The notes below the pieces were generated by a model that ran no database searches, was not told the DNA's origin, and saw nothing but the letters and a program-made list of their open reading frames with translations. Positions 41,548-50,011 of a DNA stretch of 51,294 nt are shown here, one piece after another; positions within the stretch are counted from its first letter, which is position 1; the number at the start of each line of letters is the position of its first letter. A program made the position numbers and the translations under genes. Source of the DNA: Spirochaetales bacterium (lineage in GTDB: Bacteria; Spirochaetota; Spirochaetia; DSM-27196; Alkalispirochaetaceae); NCBI GenBank assembly GCA_028282545.1, contig JANQHT010000011.1:1-51294 (forward strand), given 5' to 3'.

Positions 41548-43182
41548 GTGAGTCCACGCCGAAGAGCTCTGCGGTGGTTGCCGATTCCGGTAACCACCGT
41601 TTTTCTCGTGGCATTGCCGCTCTGCTACATTCCGGCGGCACTGTTCGATATTTCCGGAGACACGTTAACCTCTCTCATGCGCACGGTGCTTCCGCGGTAC
41701 CTCGTCAACACGTTCATCGTGACGGCGGGAACCGGTGCCCTTGCCCTGCTCCTTGGTGTAGCCCCCGCGTGGTGTGTGACGATGTATCGGTTCCCCGGCC
41801 GGCGAATCCTCGAGTGGGTGTTAATTTTGCCGTTCGCCGTACCGACCTACCTCGCGGCGATCGCCTACGTTGAACTTTTCAGCTATACGGGTCCGGTGCA
41901 ACGAATCTTTCGTAACATTCTGGGGTGGGCGCGGTACCCGGTACCCGATGTGATGTCACCGATCGGGGTCATCGTGGTACTCGCCTCGGTTCTCTACCCG
42001 TACGTCTACCTTCCGGCACGGACCGTTTTCACCGGTCCTGCAGTGCAGGCCTTTGAGGTGGCCCGAGGGCTCGGTCACCGTCCCGCGGGCGCCTTTTTCC
42101 GCGGTGCGCTCCCGCTGGCGCGGCCCGCACTGAGCGCCGGGGTCGCCCTTGTGGTGATGGAGGTACTGGCCGAGTACGGTGCGGTCCACTACTACGGGAT
42201 CGACACCCTTACCGTCGGTGTATTTCGTACCTGGTTTTCTCGGGGCGATCGGTCAAGCGCGACGGCACTTTCCGCGCTCCTGCTCCTCCTGGCGTTCGGC
42301 GCGTTGGCATGGGAGCGCCGTCAACGGAAGAGAGCGCGGTTTGACTCCTTCCTCGCAAATCCTCCAACCACGCGTACCACACTGCCCGGACGGTGGAAAT
42401 GGCCGGTACTCATCGTCTGCTCGGTGCCGGTGTTCCTGGGATTCCTGCTCCCGGTCGGTCAGCTCATCGGTGGGGCGGTCGCGAGATTACCCGATCTCTC
42501 CTATCGCGATCTCGAACGTTTCGGATACGCCATACGCGACACGTTGGTCCTATCGGTAAGCGGCACCGTGCTTACCGCGGTTACGGCGTTGTTCCTGGCG
42601 TATACGGCGCGTATCCGCACGAGTGCACCGATGGAACGCGCGATTCGCTTCGGCACCGTTGGGTACGCGGTCCCCGGGGCGGTGATCGCATTGGGTATCA
42701 TGGCGCCCTTGGGTTGGTTGGATCACCGGTTGATCGCGTTCTCCCGCGCCCTCTTCGGATTCTCACCCGGCTTGATCTTCAGCGGGACGCTTTTTGCCCT
42801 GTTGTGGGCGGTGATCGTCCGCTTTCTCGCGGTCGGGTTTCATCCGCTCGCCTCGGGGTTGGAGGGCGTGAGCGGGCGCCTTGACGAGGTGTCCCGCAGC
42901 CTGGGGCACGGCCCGGGAGAGACGCTACGGCGCGTGGTGTTGCCGATGCTCAGGGAGCCGCTGACCGCCGTCGGGATGCTTCTCTTCCTGGATATTCTCA
43001 AAGAGCTACCGCTGACTCTCATCCTGCGTCCCTTCAACTTTCATACGCTCGCGATACGCGCCTACAATCTGGCAAACGACGAGCGTTTTTTGGAATCGGC
43101 GCCCTACGCCCTCGCGGTAGTCCTGTTGAGCCTCGTGCCGGTTTTCGTCATCATCGCTCTTCAGAGGAGACGATCGCGATGA
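41548..43182 (+). CDS. Iron(III) ABC transporter permease, fused double-domain
   Basis: This protein of about 544 residues contains two permease domains in one chain, as in FbpB/AfuB. EAA-type loops are seen at AFEVARGLGHRPAGAFFRGALPLARP and EVSRSLGHGPGETLRRVVLPML. The frame opens at 41437 inside the previous gene. The best start is GTG 41548, 14 bp after that gene's stop, but no ribosome binding site is evident, so the start is uncertain. The stop overlaps the ATPase ATG by 4 bp. Confidence 0.9.
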   Translation: MSPRRRALRWLPIPVTTVFLVALPLCYIPAALFDISGDTLTSLMRTVLPRYLVNTFIVTAGTGALALLLGVAPAWCVTMYRFPGRRILEWVLILPFAVPTYLAAIAYVELFSYTGPVQRIFRNILGWARYPVPDVMSPIGVIVVLASVLYPYVYLPARTVFTGPAVQAFEVARGLGHRPAGAFFRGALPLARPALSAGVALVVMEVLAEYGAVHYYGIDTLTVGVFRTWFSRGDRSSATALSALLLLLAFGALAWERRQRKRARFDSFLANPPTTRTTLPGRWKWPVLIVCSVPVFLGFLLPVGQLIGGAVARLPDLSYRDLERFGYAIRDTLVLSVSGTVLTAVTALFLAYTARIRTSAPMERAIRFGTVGYAVPGAVIALGIMAPLGWLDHRLIAFSRALFGFSPGLIFSGTLFALLWAVIVRFLAVGFHPLASGLEGVSGRLDEVSRSLGHGPGETLRRVVLPMLREPLTAVGMLLFLDILKELPLTLILRPFNFHTLAIRAYNLANDERFLESAPYALAVVLLSLVPVFVIIALQRRRSR

Positions 43183-44273
43183 AGTACCTCCTGGTCGAGC
43201 GCCTGACGAAGCGCTTTCCCGGTACGTGGCAACCCGCGGTCCATGAGATCGACCTCGAGGTGCGCCGCGGCGAACTCTTGGCGCTGATCGGGGAGAGCGG
43301 GTCGGGGAAAACGACGCTGTTGCGGCTAATCGCCGGGTTCGAACCGCCCACCGCAGGCCGCATCGTGCTGGAAGACAGGGAGATCGAAGGACGTGCCGGG
43401 TCTGTCCCTCCGGAGCAGCGAAATCTCGGTCTCGTCTTTCAGGAGGCGGCGCTCTTTCCCCATCTCGACCTCCGGGGCAACATCGCCTTTGGACTCCATA
43501 CGTTGCCGAACGGGGCGCGTGCCGAACGGGTCGACGAAATGTTGGATCTCATGGGGCTGGCCGATTTGGGACACCGCTACCCGCACGAGATCTCGGGCGG
43601 TCAAGCTCAGCGCGCCGCTCTGGCGCGGGCGATGGCGCCCCGCCCCGCTCTGCTTCTGCTGGACGAGCCGTTTGCCAACCTGGATCCCGTGCTCGGCTCG
43701 CGCCTGTTGAGCCAGGTTCGCGATATCTTTGAGCGCACGGGAACTACCGCGATCTTCGTGACGCACGAACGGAACGCGGCCTTTGCCTTTGCCCACCGCG
43801 TGGCAATCTTGAAGGACGGATCGATCCTCCAAATCGGCGGACCGCGAGAGATCTACGAGGCACCCGGTGACTCCTACGTCGCCACCTTCGTCGGGAAGAG
43901 CAATCTGCTTGGAGGAGCGATACGCGACACAACGGTGGCTACAGTGGTCGGATCGTTCGACCTTCGGAAGCACCCGTTGTGTGACGGCCGCGTCTCCGTT
44001 CGACCCGATCGTCTGGAGATCGTGGAAGAGAGTGATCACCGCCTAGGCAACAATCGCGGAATCGACAACGGTACGCCCGGCGCCTCGGGAACGATCACGC
44101 ACATCACCTTTGCCGGAGAGTTTCTGGAGGTTGAGGTGTCGCCCGACGGTGCCGAAGCACCGGTACTTACCGTCTACGTCGATCGCGATACCAGTTGGCA
44201 CAGGGGGCAAAGAGTGCGCGTCAGGTCGAAATACGATGTCACCGCCGGTGCAGATCGCAGTCGCAGACGATGA
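43179..44273 (+). CDS. Iron(III) ABC transporter ATP-binding protein
   Basis: This 364-residue ATPase has Walker A GESGSGKTTLL, a Q-loop VFQEAALFPH, signature EISGGQAQRAALARAM and Walker B LLLLDEPFANLD, followed by a C-terminal TOBE-like regulatory domain (VSVRPDRLEI). The ATG overlaps the permease stop (ATGA). It drives the ferric uptake system encoded upstream. Confidence 0.94.
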   Translation: MKYLLVERLTKRFPGTWQPAVHEIDLEVRRGELLALIGESGSGKTTLLRLIAGFEPPTAGRIVLEDREIEGRAGSVPPEQRNLGLVFQEAALFPHLDLRGNIAFGLHTLPNGARAERVDEMLDLMGLADLGHRYPHEISGGQAQRAALARAMAPRPALLLLDEPFANLDPVLGSRLLSQVRDIFERTGTTAIFVTHERNAAFAFAHRVAILKDGSILQIGGPREIYEAPGDSYVATFVGKSNLLGGAIRDTTVATVVGSFDLRKHPLCDGRVSVRPDRLEIVEESDHRLGNNRGIDNGTPGASGTITHITFAGEFLEVEVSPDGAEAPVLTVYVDRDTSWHRGQRVRVRSKYDVTAGADRSRRR

Positions 44274-44355
44274 GGTGGACTTCTGTTTACCACTTACATC
44301 ATCTCCGCGTATGTGGAGAACATATTATCTGCCGCGATGTGCCCCTCGCATCTAT

Positions 44356-44413
44356 GCGCCGGATTGGTGTAGTATCCGGCGCCAAACTCATTTGATTCGA
44401 AGGAGAATCAAAT
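44356..44413 (+). promoter_or_regulatory. Two inverted repeats in the mgsA upstream region
   Basis: GCGCCGGA (44356-44363) pairs with TCCGGCGC (44375-44382), possibly the end structure of the iron operon. Directly after it, ATTTGATTC (44390-44398) and GAATCAAAT (44405-44413) form a perfect 9-bp inverted repeat with a 6-bp spacer, more like a protein-binding site than a terminator because no T-run follows. It lies 37 bp before the mgsA ATG and could control it. Confidence 0.45.
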
Positions 44414-44449
44414 CGGGTTTGAACACTTTAATGATTGAAGAAGGAATCT

Positions 44450-44923
44450 ATGGTAAATCAAAAAACCGTGGCACTCGTTGCCCACGATAACAGAAAAAAG
44501 GACCTGATCGAGTGGGTTGAATGGAACTACACCTCGTTGATCAAACACAGAATTGTCTGTACGGGAACCACCGGCAAGCTGGTGGATACCGCAGTCACCG
44601 CCAAACTTGAAGCGGACGGTGATTCCGTATCGACGTACTCGATTACCCGGCTGAAATCCGGCCCACTTGGGGGCGACCAGCAACTCGGCGCAATGATCAC
44701 CGAAGGCAAGATTGACTTCGTCATTTTCTTTTGGGACCCGATGGAGCCCCAGCCGCATGACGTGGACGTGAAGGCTCTTTTGAGAATTGGAGTTCTCTAC
44801 AACATACCCTTCGCATGTAATCGGTCCAGCGCTGATTTCATCATCTCGTCTCCCTTGATGAACGAGCAATACAAGCCGGTCGTGAAAGACTATTCGAGGT
44901 ACCTGCAAAGAGAAGTTGAATAG
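44450..44923 (+). CDS. mgsA: Methylglyoxal synthase
   Basis: This 157-residue protein matches methylglyoxal synthase: VALVAHDNRKKDLIEWVEWN, the phosphate-binding CTGTTGKLVD, the catalytic Asp in LKSGPLGGDQQLG, and IFFWDPMEPQPHDVDVKALL with the conserved His and Asp, ending in the usual IPFACNRSSADF. It converts dihydroxyacetone phosphate to methylglyoxal and phosphate, a bypass used when sugar phosphates accumulate. ATG 44450 has a GAAGGA site; the frame opens at TTG 44435. It stands alone between the iron operon and the convergent fucosidase gene. Confidence 0.95.
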   Translation: MVNQKTVALVAHDNRKKDLIEWVEWNYTSLIKHRIVCTGTTGKLVDTAVTAKLEADGDSVSTYSITRLKSGPLGGDQQLGAMITEGKIDFVIFFWDPMEPQPHDVDVKALLRIGVLYNIPFACNRSSADFIISSPLMNEQYKPVVKDYSRYLQREVE

Positions 44924-45061
44924 ACTCAGCACGCCGTTTGTCCCATCCAAGGCGAGGAAGCAGAAGCGTCGTCAACGCCTGACACCTACCTGCCGTAGGC
45001 TCGTATCGGAGACGAAGTTCAGAGAGGTCGCATCCAGTCCGGGCGGCGCACGACCAATCTT

Positions 45062-46069
45062 TCATCCCCGGGAAAAGATCCTCTCGGCCTCCATGAGGAA
45101 GTGCCGATGATAGGACGGCATTCTTCCTTCTCGATCCGGGCCCATGTTCAAGAGCAGGTTCCCGCCCGCAGCTCGCGCGCGGTGTCTCCATTCGGCTATC
45201 GCCGAAGCGGCCCGATGAGCGAAAATGCCGAATTGGTATTCGCTTCGCCAGAACCAATCGGGAGTCAGGGTGTCACAGAACTCAAGTGGGAGAAAGTGCC
45301 GATCACCGTTCTCGAGATACCATGGAGAATCCGGCGGTGTCATCAGCACGTCGTTATGAACGACATCAATCCGCTCAACGGTTCGCAGGTCCACCGGCAG
45401 GTAACGCGGTTTCCCGGGTCTTTCACATCCGGAGTTGTTAAGGACGAGACATCCCGGCTGAAGTCGATGAATCGTCTCGTACAGGCGCTGCCAGCCCCAG
45501 CGTTCTCCATGGAGCAGACCGCTCGACTCGTCACTCTCCCACGCCGGATCAAACTCGACCTGGCCACCGGGATTGTCCTTGTCCCACGCCCCGTCGAACC
45601 ACAGCTCGAGCACGTCTCCGTAGTCTGAGAGGAGTTCGGTCAGTTGATTGACCATGAACTCGACATAGGCTTCGTCGTTCCGGTAACCGGGGTAGTTCAA
45701 GTCCCAGAGCGAATAGTACAACCCGGTCTTGAGACCGGCTTTGCGGAATTCCTCGACGTACGTGCCCACGATGTCTTTTTTGTACGGGGTTGCAGCGACT
45801 GAATAAACGGTCTGCCTGGTGGGCCACAAGCAGAAACCATCGTGGTGCTTCGCGGTAAGCACTGCGTACCTCATCCCGGCTTCCGCTGCAAGTCCGGCCC
45901 AGCCCTCGATATCAATGGCCGGAGGGTTGAACAGTTGCAGATCGAAGTTGCCGTCCCCCCACGCGACCTCCTGAATGGAGTTCGGTCCAAAATGGATGAA
46001 CATTCCGTATTCCAACGTCCGCCATTCCTCTTTTGCCGCTTCAAGCCGTCTCTGGTCACGTATCGTCAT
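45062..46069 (-). CDS. Alpha-L-fucosidase (GH29 family)
   Basis: This 335-residue enzyme has the GH29 features YGMFIHFGPNSIQE, YAVLTAKHHDGFCLWPTR and LELWFDGAWD, in which Asp159 is the expected nucleophile. The active-site His of KHHDGF is present. No signal peptide is seen, so it should act in the cytoplasm on imported fucosylated oligosaccharides. It overlaps the upstream MalG-type permease gene by 4 bp and is the last gene of the operon. It is shorter than many GH29 enzymes because it lacks the C-terminal beta-sandwich. Confidence 0.92.
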   Translation of the reverse strand: MTIRDQRRLEAAKEEWRTLEYGMFIHFGPNSIQEVAWGDGNFDLQLFNPPAIDIEGWAGLAAEAGMRYAVLTAKHHDGFCLWPTRQTVYSVAATPYKKDIVGTYVEEFRKAGLKTGLYYSLWDLNYPGYRNDEAYVEFMVNQLTELLSDYGDVLELWFDGAWDKDNPGGQVEFDPAWESDESSGLLHGERWGWQRLYETIHRLQPGCLVLNNSGCERPGKPRYLPVDLRTVERIDVVHNDVLMTPPDSPWYLENGDRHFLPLEFCDTLTPDWFWRSEYQFGIFAHRAASAIAEWRHRARAAGGNLLLNMGPDREGRMPSYHRHFLMEAERIFSRG

Positions 46070-46899
46070 CCTTTTATTGCTCCTTCTGTGATGCCCTTTT
46101 GTACCTTCTCCTGGAAGAGGAGGTAGATTGCCACCATGGGCAGGCTTGAGAGGACGATGGATGCGAAGATTGGTCCATACTCAACAATCCTCTCGCCCAC
46201 AAATGCGCTTAAGCCAATCGATACCGTGTACAGCGTCTTCTTTGACAGAAACAGAATCGAGAAGATCAAATCGTTGTAGATAAAAAGAAACGCGACGATC
46301 CCTGCCGTCGCAAATATGGGGGCTGAAACTGGGAGAATGACGTAGATCACAGTCTGGAAGTACCCGCATCCATCGAGAAACGCTGCCTCATCGAGCTCTT
46401 TCGAGACTGTCTTCATGTAGCCTGTTACGAGAAAGACGGAGAGCGGGGCGTTGTACGAAACAAAAAGGATGATGAGCATCGCGTAGTTGTTGTACCCGCC
46501 AAGAGCCGAAACAAGTTTTGTCAGAGGAATCAGGGCCGAGTGCACTGGGAGCAGAAATCCTGATAGGAAAACGAGATAGACAACAACGGCCCACTTCGCT
46601 TTTTCACGAGCGAGCACGTACGAGCAGATTGAAACGAGAAAAAGCAAAAGCGCGACTGAAATGACCGAAAGAAAGAGTGAGTTCGCGATGTTTCGCAGGA
46701 TCGTGGCCTGTAGCAGAGCCCGGGTGTAGTTCTCGATGCGGAGCACGGAAGGCAGAGACATCGGACTTGAGAAGATCTCCGTGTTGTCCTTGAATGAAGA
46801 GACGATCGTAAACGATAGCGGATAGAGGGTGACGAACAACCAAAAGACGGCAAAAACGGTGAGGCCTACCCCAAGATTCCTGAATGAAGTTGCTTTCAT
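46066..46899 (-). CDS. Carbohydrate ABC transporter permease, MalG-type (second system)
   Basis: This 277-residue permease has the EAA region KELDEAAFLDGCGYFQTVIYVI and the C-terminus FQEKVQKGITEGAIKG. It starts 3 bp after the MalF-type gene ends and overlaps the fucosidase gene by 4 bp. It pairs with the MalF-type protein; as in the first sugar system, no ATPase gene accompanies it. Confidence 0.93.
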   Translation of the reverse strand: MKATSFRNLGVGLTVFAVFWLFVTLYPLSFTIVSSFKDNTEIFSSPMSLPSVLRIENYTRALLQATILRNIANSLFLSVISVALLLFLVSICSYVLAREKAKWAVVVYLVFLSGFLLPVHSALIPLTKLVSALGGYNNYAMLIILFVSYNAPLSVFLVTGYMKTVSKELDEAAFLDGCGYFQTVIYVILPVSAPIFATAGIVAFLFIYNDLIFSILFLSKKTLYTVSIGLSAFVGERIVEYGPIFASIVLSSLPMVAIYLLFQEKVQKGITEGAIKG

Positions 46900-46902
46900 A
46901 CG

Positions 46903-47772
46903 CTATGCCTCGAGTTTCCGTACTGCCCGATTGACCAAGAGGGCCCAGGCCAGTCCAAACAGAAGAATGAGTGTCCCTATCGCGTTGCCTATGCCAAACC
47001 GGTTAAACCTGAAGGCCTGAAAATACAACAAGGTTGCCGGCGTATCGCTTGAACCGTTCGGTCCGCCGCCGGTCATGATGAAGACAATGTCGAATACCTT
47101 CAGGGAGCCTGAGACGGCGAGCACGAGAAAGGCCTTGAAGCTCTCCTTCAATGACGGGAGCGTTATGTACCAGAACCTCGCGACTTTCCCGGCCCCGTCG
47201 ATCGCGACGGAATCCCAAATCTCCTGGGGAATGGAGACCAGACCGGCCGCGAAGATCAACATGTTGAGCCCGGCGTATGTCCACATATTGACGAACACGA
47301 CGGCCCAGATGGCAAATCGTACGTCGCCAAGCCAGTTTTGTGCGAGCCGGTCAAGATTCATGCCTTCGAGTAGCGCATTCAGCGGACCGCCGTTCGGGTA
47401 GAGTATAGAACGCCACATGAGACTGATGGCGGTCAGCGAGAGAACCACCGGCAGAAAGTAGGCAGCTTTCATCACGCGGCTGCCCCGAACCCCGCTCACG
47501 ATGATTCCACCGAGAGCGAACGAGAGCGGCATAAGGAATAGAAGGCTGCCTATGATAAATCGGCCGGAGTTGGCGAACGCCCTGAAATACCGGGGATCTT
47601 TCGCCAGATCGATGTAGTTTCTGAGACCCACGAACACCTGAGGACTGGAGGCGATTCCATTCCAGCTGAAAAACGAAGAAAGGACCGCATTCGCAACCGG
47701 GTAGAAGACAAACAAGAGATAGAGTGCAAGCAGCGGTAGGACCATGAGGAATGGTGCGTATTTTGACTTCAC
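46903..47772 (-). CDS. Carbohydrate ABC transporter permease, MalF-type (second system)
   Basis: This 289-residue permease has the EAA region EIWDSVAIDGAGKVARFWYI and the following FDIVFIMTGGGPNGSSDTP. It follows the binding-protein gene after 51 bp that contain a hairpin. It forms the channel with the MalG-type protein; the likely substrate is a fucose-containing oligosaccharide or fucose, judged from the fucosidase in the same operon. Confidence 0.93.
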   Translation of the reverse strand: MKSKYAPFLMVLPLLALYLLFVFYPVANAVLSSFFSWNGIASSPQVFVGLRNYIDLAKDPRYFRAFANSGRFIIGSLLFLMPLSFALGGIIVSGVRGSRVMKAAYFLPVVLSLTAISLMWRSILYPNGGPLNALLEGMNLDRLAQNWLGDVRFAIWAVVFVNMWTYAGLNMLIFAAGLVSIPQEIWDSVAIDGAGKVARFWYITLPSLKESFKAFLVLAVSGSLKVFDIVFIMTGGGPNGSSDTPATLLYFQAFRFNRFGIGNAIGTLILLFGLAWALLVNRAVRKLEA

Positions 47773-47791
47773 AGGGGCTCCCCGAGAAGAA

Positions 47792-47815
47792 GCAGCCCGG
47801 GGGTAACCGGGCTGC
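47792..47815 (-). repeat. Intercistronic hairpin between sugar-binding protein and permease genes (second system)
   Basis: GCAGCCCGG (47792-47800) and CCGGGCTGC (47807-47815) form a perfect 9-bp stem with a 6-base loop, followed on the minus strand by TTCTTCTC. It lies 9 bp after the binding-protein stop and 20 bp before the MalF start. It probably stabilises the upstream message or terminates part of transcription. Confidence 0.65.
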
Positions 47816-47823
47816 CCAAACCT

Positions 47824-49122
47824 CTAGTTGAAATCCGCCTGTGAATGCTCTCTCGCCATCTGACTTGCAGCTTGTTCGGGGCTGATGGCACCGGCAAACA
47901 TACCCTGGATAGCGTTACGAGTTACTTCAACCATTTGCGGAAGCGGGACGCCGTTTCCGATGTCTCCGACAAACGCTTCAGCCGCACTGAACGTGTCGGC
48001 ATATTCAACCGTCAGAGAACTAACATTGTCGGTTGGCGGGAGTTTGACCGGGTACACACCACCACCGGTGAAATCCCGGATGTACTCAAAATGCTCGATC
48101 GAGGTCAGGTACTTCAAAAGCTTGATCGCAGCGTCGAGCTTGTCCGGATCTTCACTTGCACCCAGCGCGAGACCTGCAGCCGACCCACCCATGATAATAT
48201 TCCGATTCTGGGGGGCACTCTCGAAATAGGGGAAAGGCACCACTCCGGCGTCTATACGGGACAGCGCTCCATCCGACAGAAACCAGCTCCCGTCGAAGTG
48301 CATTGCTGTCTCTCCCGACCCGAACAATGCGTTGTCCGCAGCATAATTGACGGCCGTGATGTTTTCCCCAAGCATGCCCTCGTCCTGCATGGTTTTCATC
48401 AATGTGAGGATTTCGATAACTTCCTGATCTTCGAAGGACGCGGTGCCTCGATTCAGTCTTTCGACGAATTCCGGCCCATGCTTCTTGATCAGCAGATTGG
48501 TGAACAGATGGCCGCCTCGAAAGTTGTCCGCAACACCGGTGGAAATGGGTATATAACCTGCGGATTTGAGTACCTCGCCCTGCTCCATGAGCTCTTCGAT
48601 GGTCTCAGGGGGCTCCAGCCCCGCCTCCTCAAAGATCGTTCGGTTGTAGAAGAGCGATATGGCAAAAAGCTCATACGGGACACCCCATGTCCCCGGCAGA
48701 TCATCAAACTCCCATTCACCGAAAAGAGGGACGAAGCCTGCCGCCCATTCGGGATCATCGTCCAAGTAGGGCCTCAGGTCGACGTACACATCGCTCTCAA
48801 AGTAGATCCTGTTGCCTGCACCACCGTAGTTTTGCACGATCTCGGGGACATCGCCGGAAGCAATGAGTACCTTCAGTTTCTCACCAAAGCTGCTTTCGTC
48901 ATTGATGGAAAGATCCTCAATGATGATGTCAGGGTTCTGTTCCATGAATGACTGCAGCCGATTCCGGAACGCCGTTGAGGCGCCACTTTGATCCGACCAC
49001 CGCGTCAGAATTCGGATCGTGATAGGCTCTTCGGCCTGGTCGGTACTCCCGGATGCCGCAAGCGGCAGTGCTGAGAGCAACACAACGGTAATGAACGCCA
49101 GGACTCTCGAGATTCTGGTCAT
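47824..49122 (-). CDS. Carbohydrate ABC transporter substrate-binding protein (second system)
   Basis: This 432-residue family 1 solute-binding protein starts at ATG 49122 behind GGGAGGT; ten further upstream codons lack a site. The signal peptide ends LPLAASGSTDQ without a lipobox Cys. It shows ITIRILTRWSDQSG, SGDVPEIVQNYGG, LFYNRTIFEEAGLEPPETIEEL and GETAMHFDGSWFLSDGAL, usual for CUT1 oligosaccharide receptors. It feeds the two permeases downstream; the two-component system encoded upstream probably controls it. Confidence 0.93.
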   Translation of the reverse strand: MTRISRVLAFITVVLLSALPLAASGSTDQAEEPITIRILTRWSDQSGASTAFRNRLQSFMEQNPDIIIEDLSINDESSFGEKLKVLIASGDVPEIVQNYGGAGNRIYFESDVYVDLRPYLDDDPEWAAGFVPLFGEWEFDDLPGTWGVPYELFAISLFYNRTIFEEAGLEPPETIEELMEQGEVLKSAGYIPISTGVADNFRGGHLFTNLLIKKHGPEFVERLNRGTASFEDQEVIEILTLMKTMQDEGMLGENITAVNYAADNALFGSGETAMHFDGSWFLSDGALSRIDAGVVPFPYFESAPQNRNIIMGGSAAGLALGASEDPDKLDAAIKLLKYLTSIEHFEYIRDFTGGGVYPVKLPPTDNVSSLTVEYADTFSAAEAFVGDIGNGVPLPQMVEVTRNAIQGMFAGAISPEQAASQMAREHSQADFN

Positions 49123-49150
49123 GTTTACCTCCCGACATGAAATGCATTCC

Positions 49151-49164
49151 ACGATATACCGTGT
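49151..49164 (-). promoter_or_regulatory. Imperfect palindrome in the promoter region of the fucosidase operon
   Basis: CACGATATACCGTG matches its reverse complement at six of seven pairs and contains, on the minus strand, a TATATC that could serve as a -10 box. It lies between the response regulator gene and the binding-protein ATG (49122). AraC-type regulators more often use direct repeats, so the link to the adjacent regulator is weak. Confidence 0.25.
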
Positions 49165-49210
49165 GTCACGAGGCGTGAATGAACAGAATTCGGGTATTTT
49201 AGGACATTCT

Positions 49211-50011
49211 TCAGAGAGATCGGTTCAATCGGCCTATCCGGGCAGGCGAGGCGCCAAACCGTTTCTTGAAGCACTTGCTGAAGTAGTACGGATCGGAGTA
49301 TCCGGATAGCATGGCCAGCTCATCCAACAGCATTGCCCGCCCGCTGGACAGCACTTCTCTGGCGAACGTAAGCCGCAGCTCGGTAGCGTACTCAATGACC
49401 GTTCTCCCAACGACGGTACTGAATACTTCGCTGACGTAGTTCCGACTCCTGCACACATCGTTTGCTACTACGTCCAGGGAGAGCCCGGGTTCCTGAAACC
49501 GAGTCTCGATCACAGACCGAATGTTATCCGCAAGCACGCGTCCGGACACACCTCCATCCTGGTCCGCTGGGTATTTCTTTCTCATGATCCTCATAGCTGA
49601 AAGCGCCGGTGACACTTGACCGTTCTTCTCGTCCCGTTCGATTCTCTCGATACCCAAGCGTAACGACGCAATCACCTCGGCCCGCTTGAGGGGCTTCAGG
49701 AGGAACCTGAAGACTCCAAGGTTCACCGCCGTCGCGGCGTACTCAAAACGGCGGTAACCGGTGAGGATGATGACGCACAACCCGGGCATGAGTTCCTTCG
49801 CTTTCCGGGTGAATGTGAGTCCATCCATGCTGGGCATGTTGATATCCACCACTGCGATACTTGGCAGACATCTCCTCAGTAACGCAATTCCGGCCTCTCC
49901 GTCGTCGGCCTCAGCCGCAATGCTGAGCGGGAGAGCAGACGATTCAACTGCCAGTCTCACCCTCGATCGGACGAGAAACTCATCCTCCACAACCAGCAAG
50001 CTATACGGCAT
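49211..50011 (-). CDS. AraC-type response regulator (YesN-like)
   Basis: This 266-residue protein has an N-terminal receiver domain (LLVVEDEFLVR, phospho-Asp in IAVVDINMPSMDG, switch Lys in FRFLLKPLKR) and a C-terminal AraC domain (LSLDVVANDVCRSRNYVSEVF, then LLDELAMLSGYSDPYYFSKCFKKRFGASP). It overlaps the kinase gene by 11 bp. Such pairs typically activate an adjacent sugar ABC operon, here the fucosidase-linked one downstream. Confidence 0.93.
   Translation of the reverse strand: MPYSLLVVEDEFLVRSRVRLAVESSALPLSIAAEADDGEAGIALLRRCLPSIAVVDINMPSMDGLTFTRKAKELMPGLCVIILTGYRRFEYAATAVNLGVFRFLLKPLKRAEVIASLRLGIERIERDEKNGQVSPALSAMRIMRKKYPADQDGGVSGRVLADNIRSVIETRFQEPGLSLDVVANDVCRSRNYVSEVFSTVVGRTVIEYATELRLTFAREVLSSGRAMLLDELAMLSGYSDPYYFSKCFKKRFGASPARIGRLNRSL

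Noticed and set aside
47845-48951. A 368-codon plus-strand open frame
   Set aside because: It is antisense to the second sugar-binding protein gene and shows no recognisable domain.
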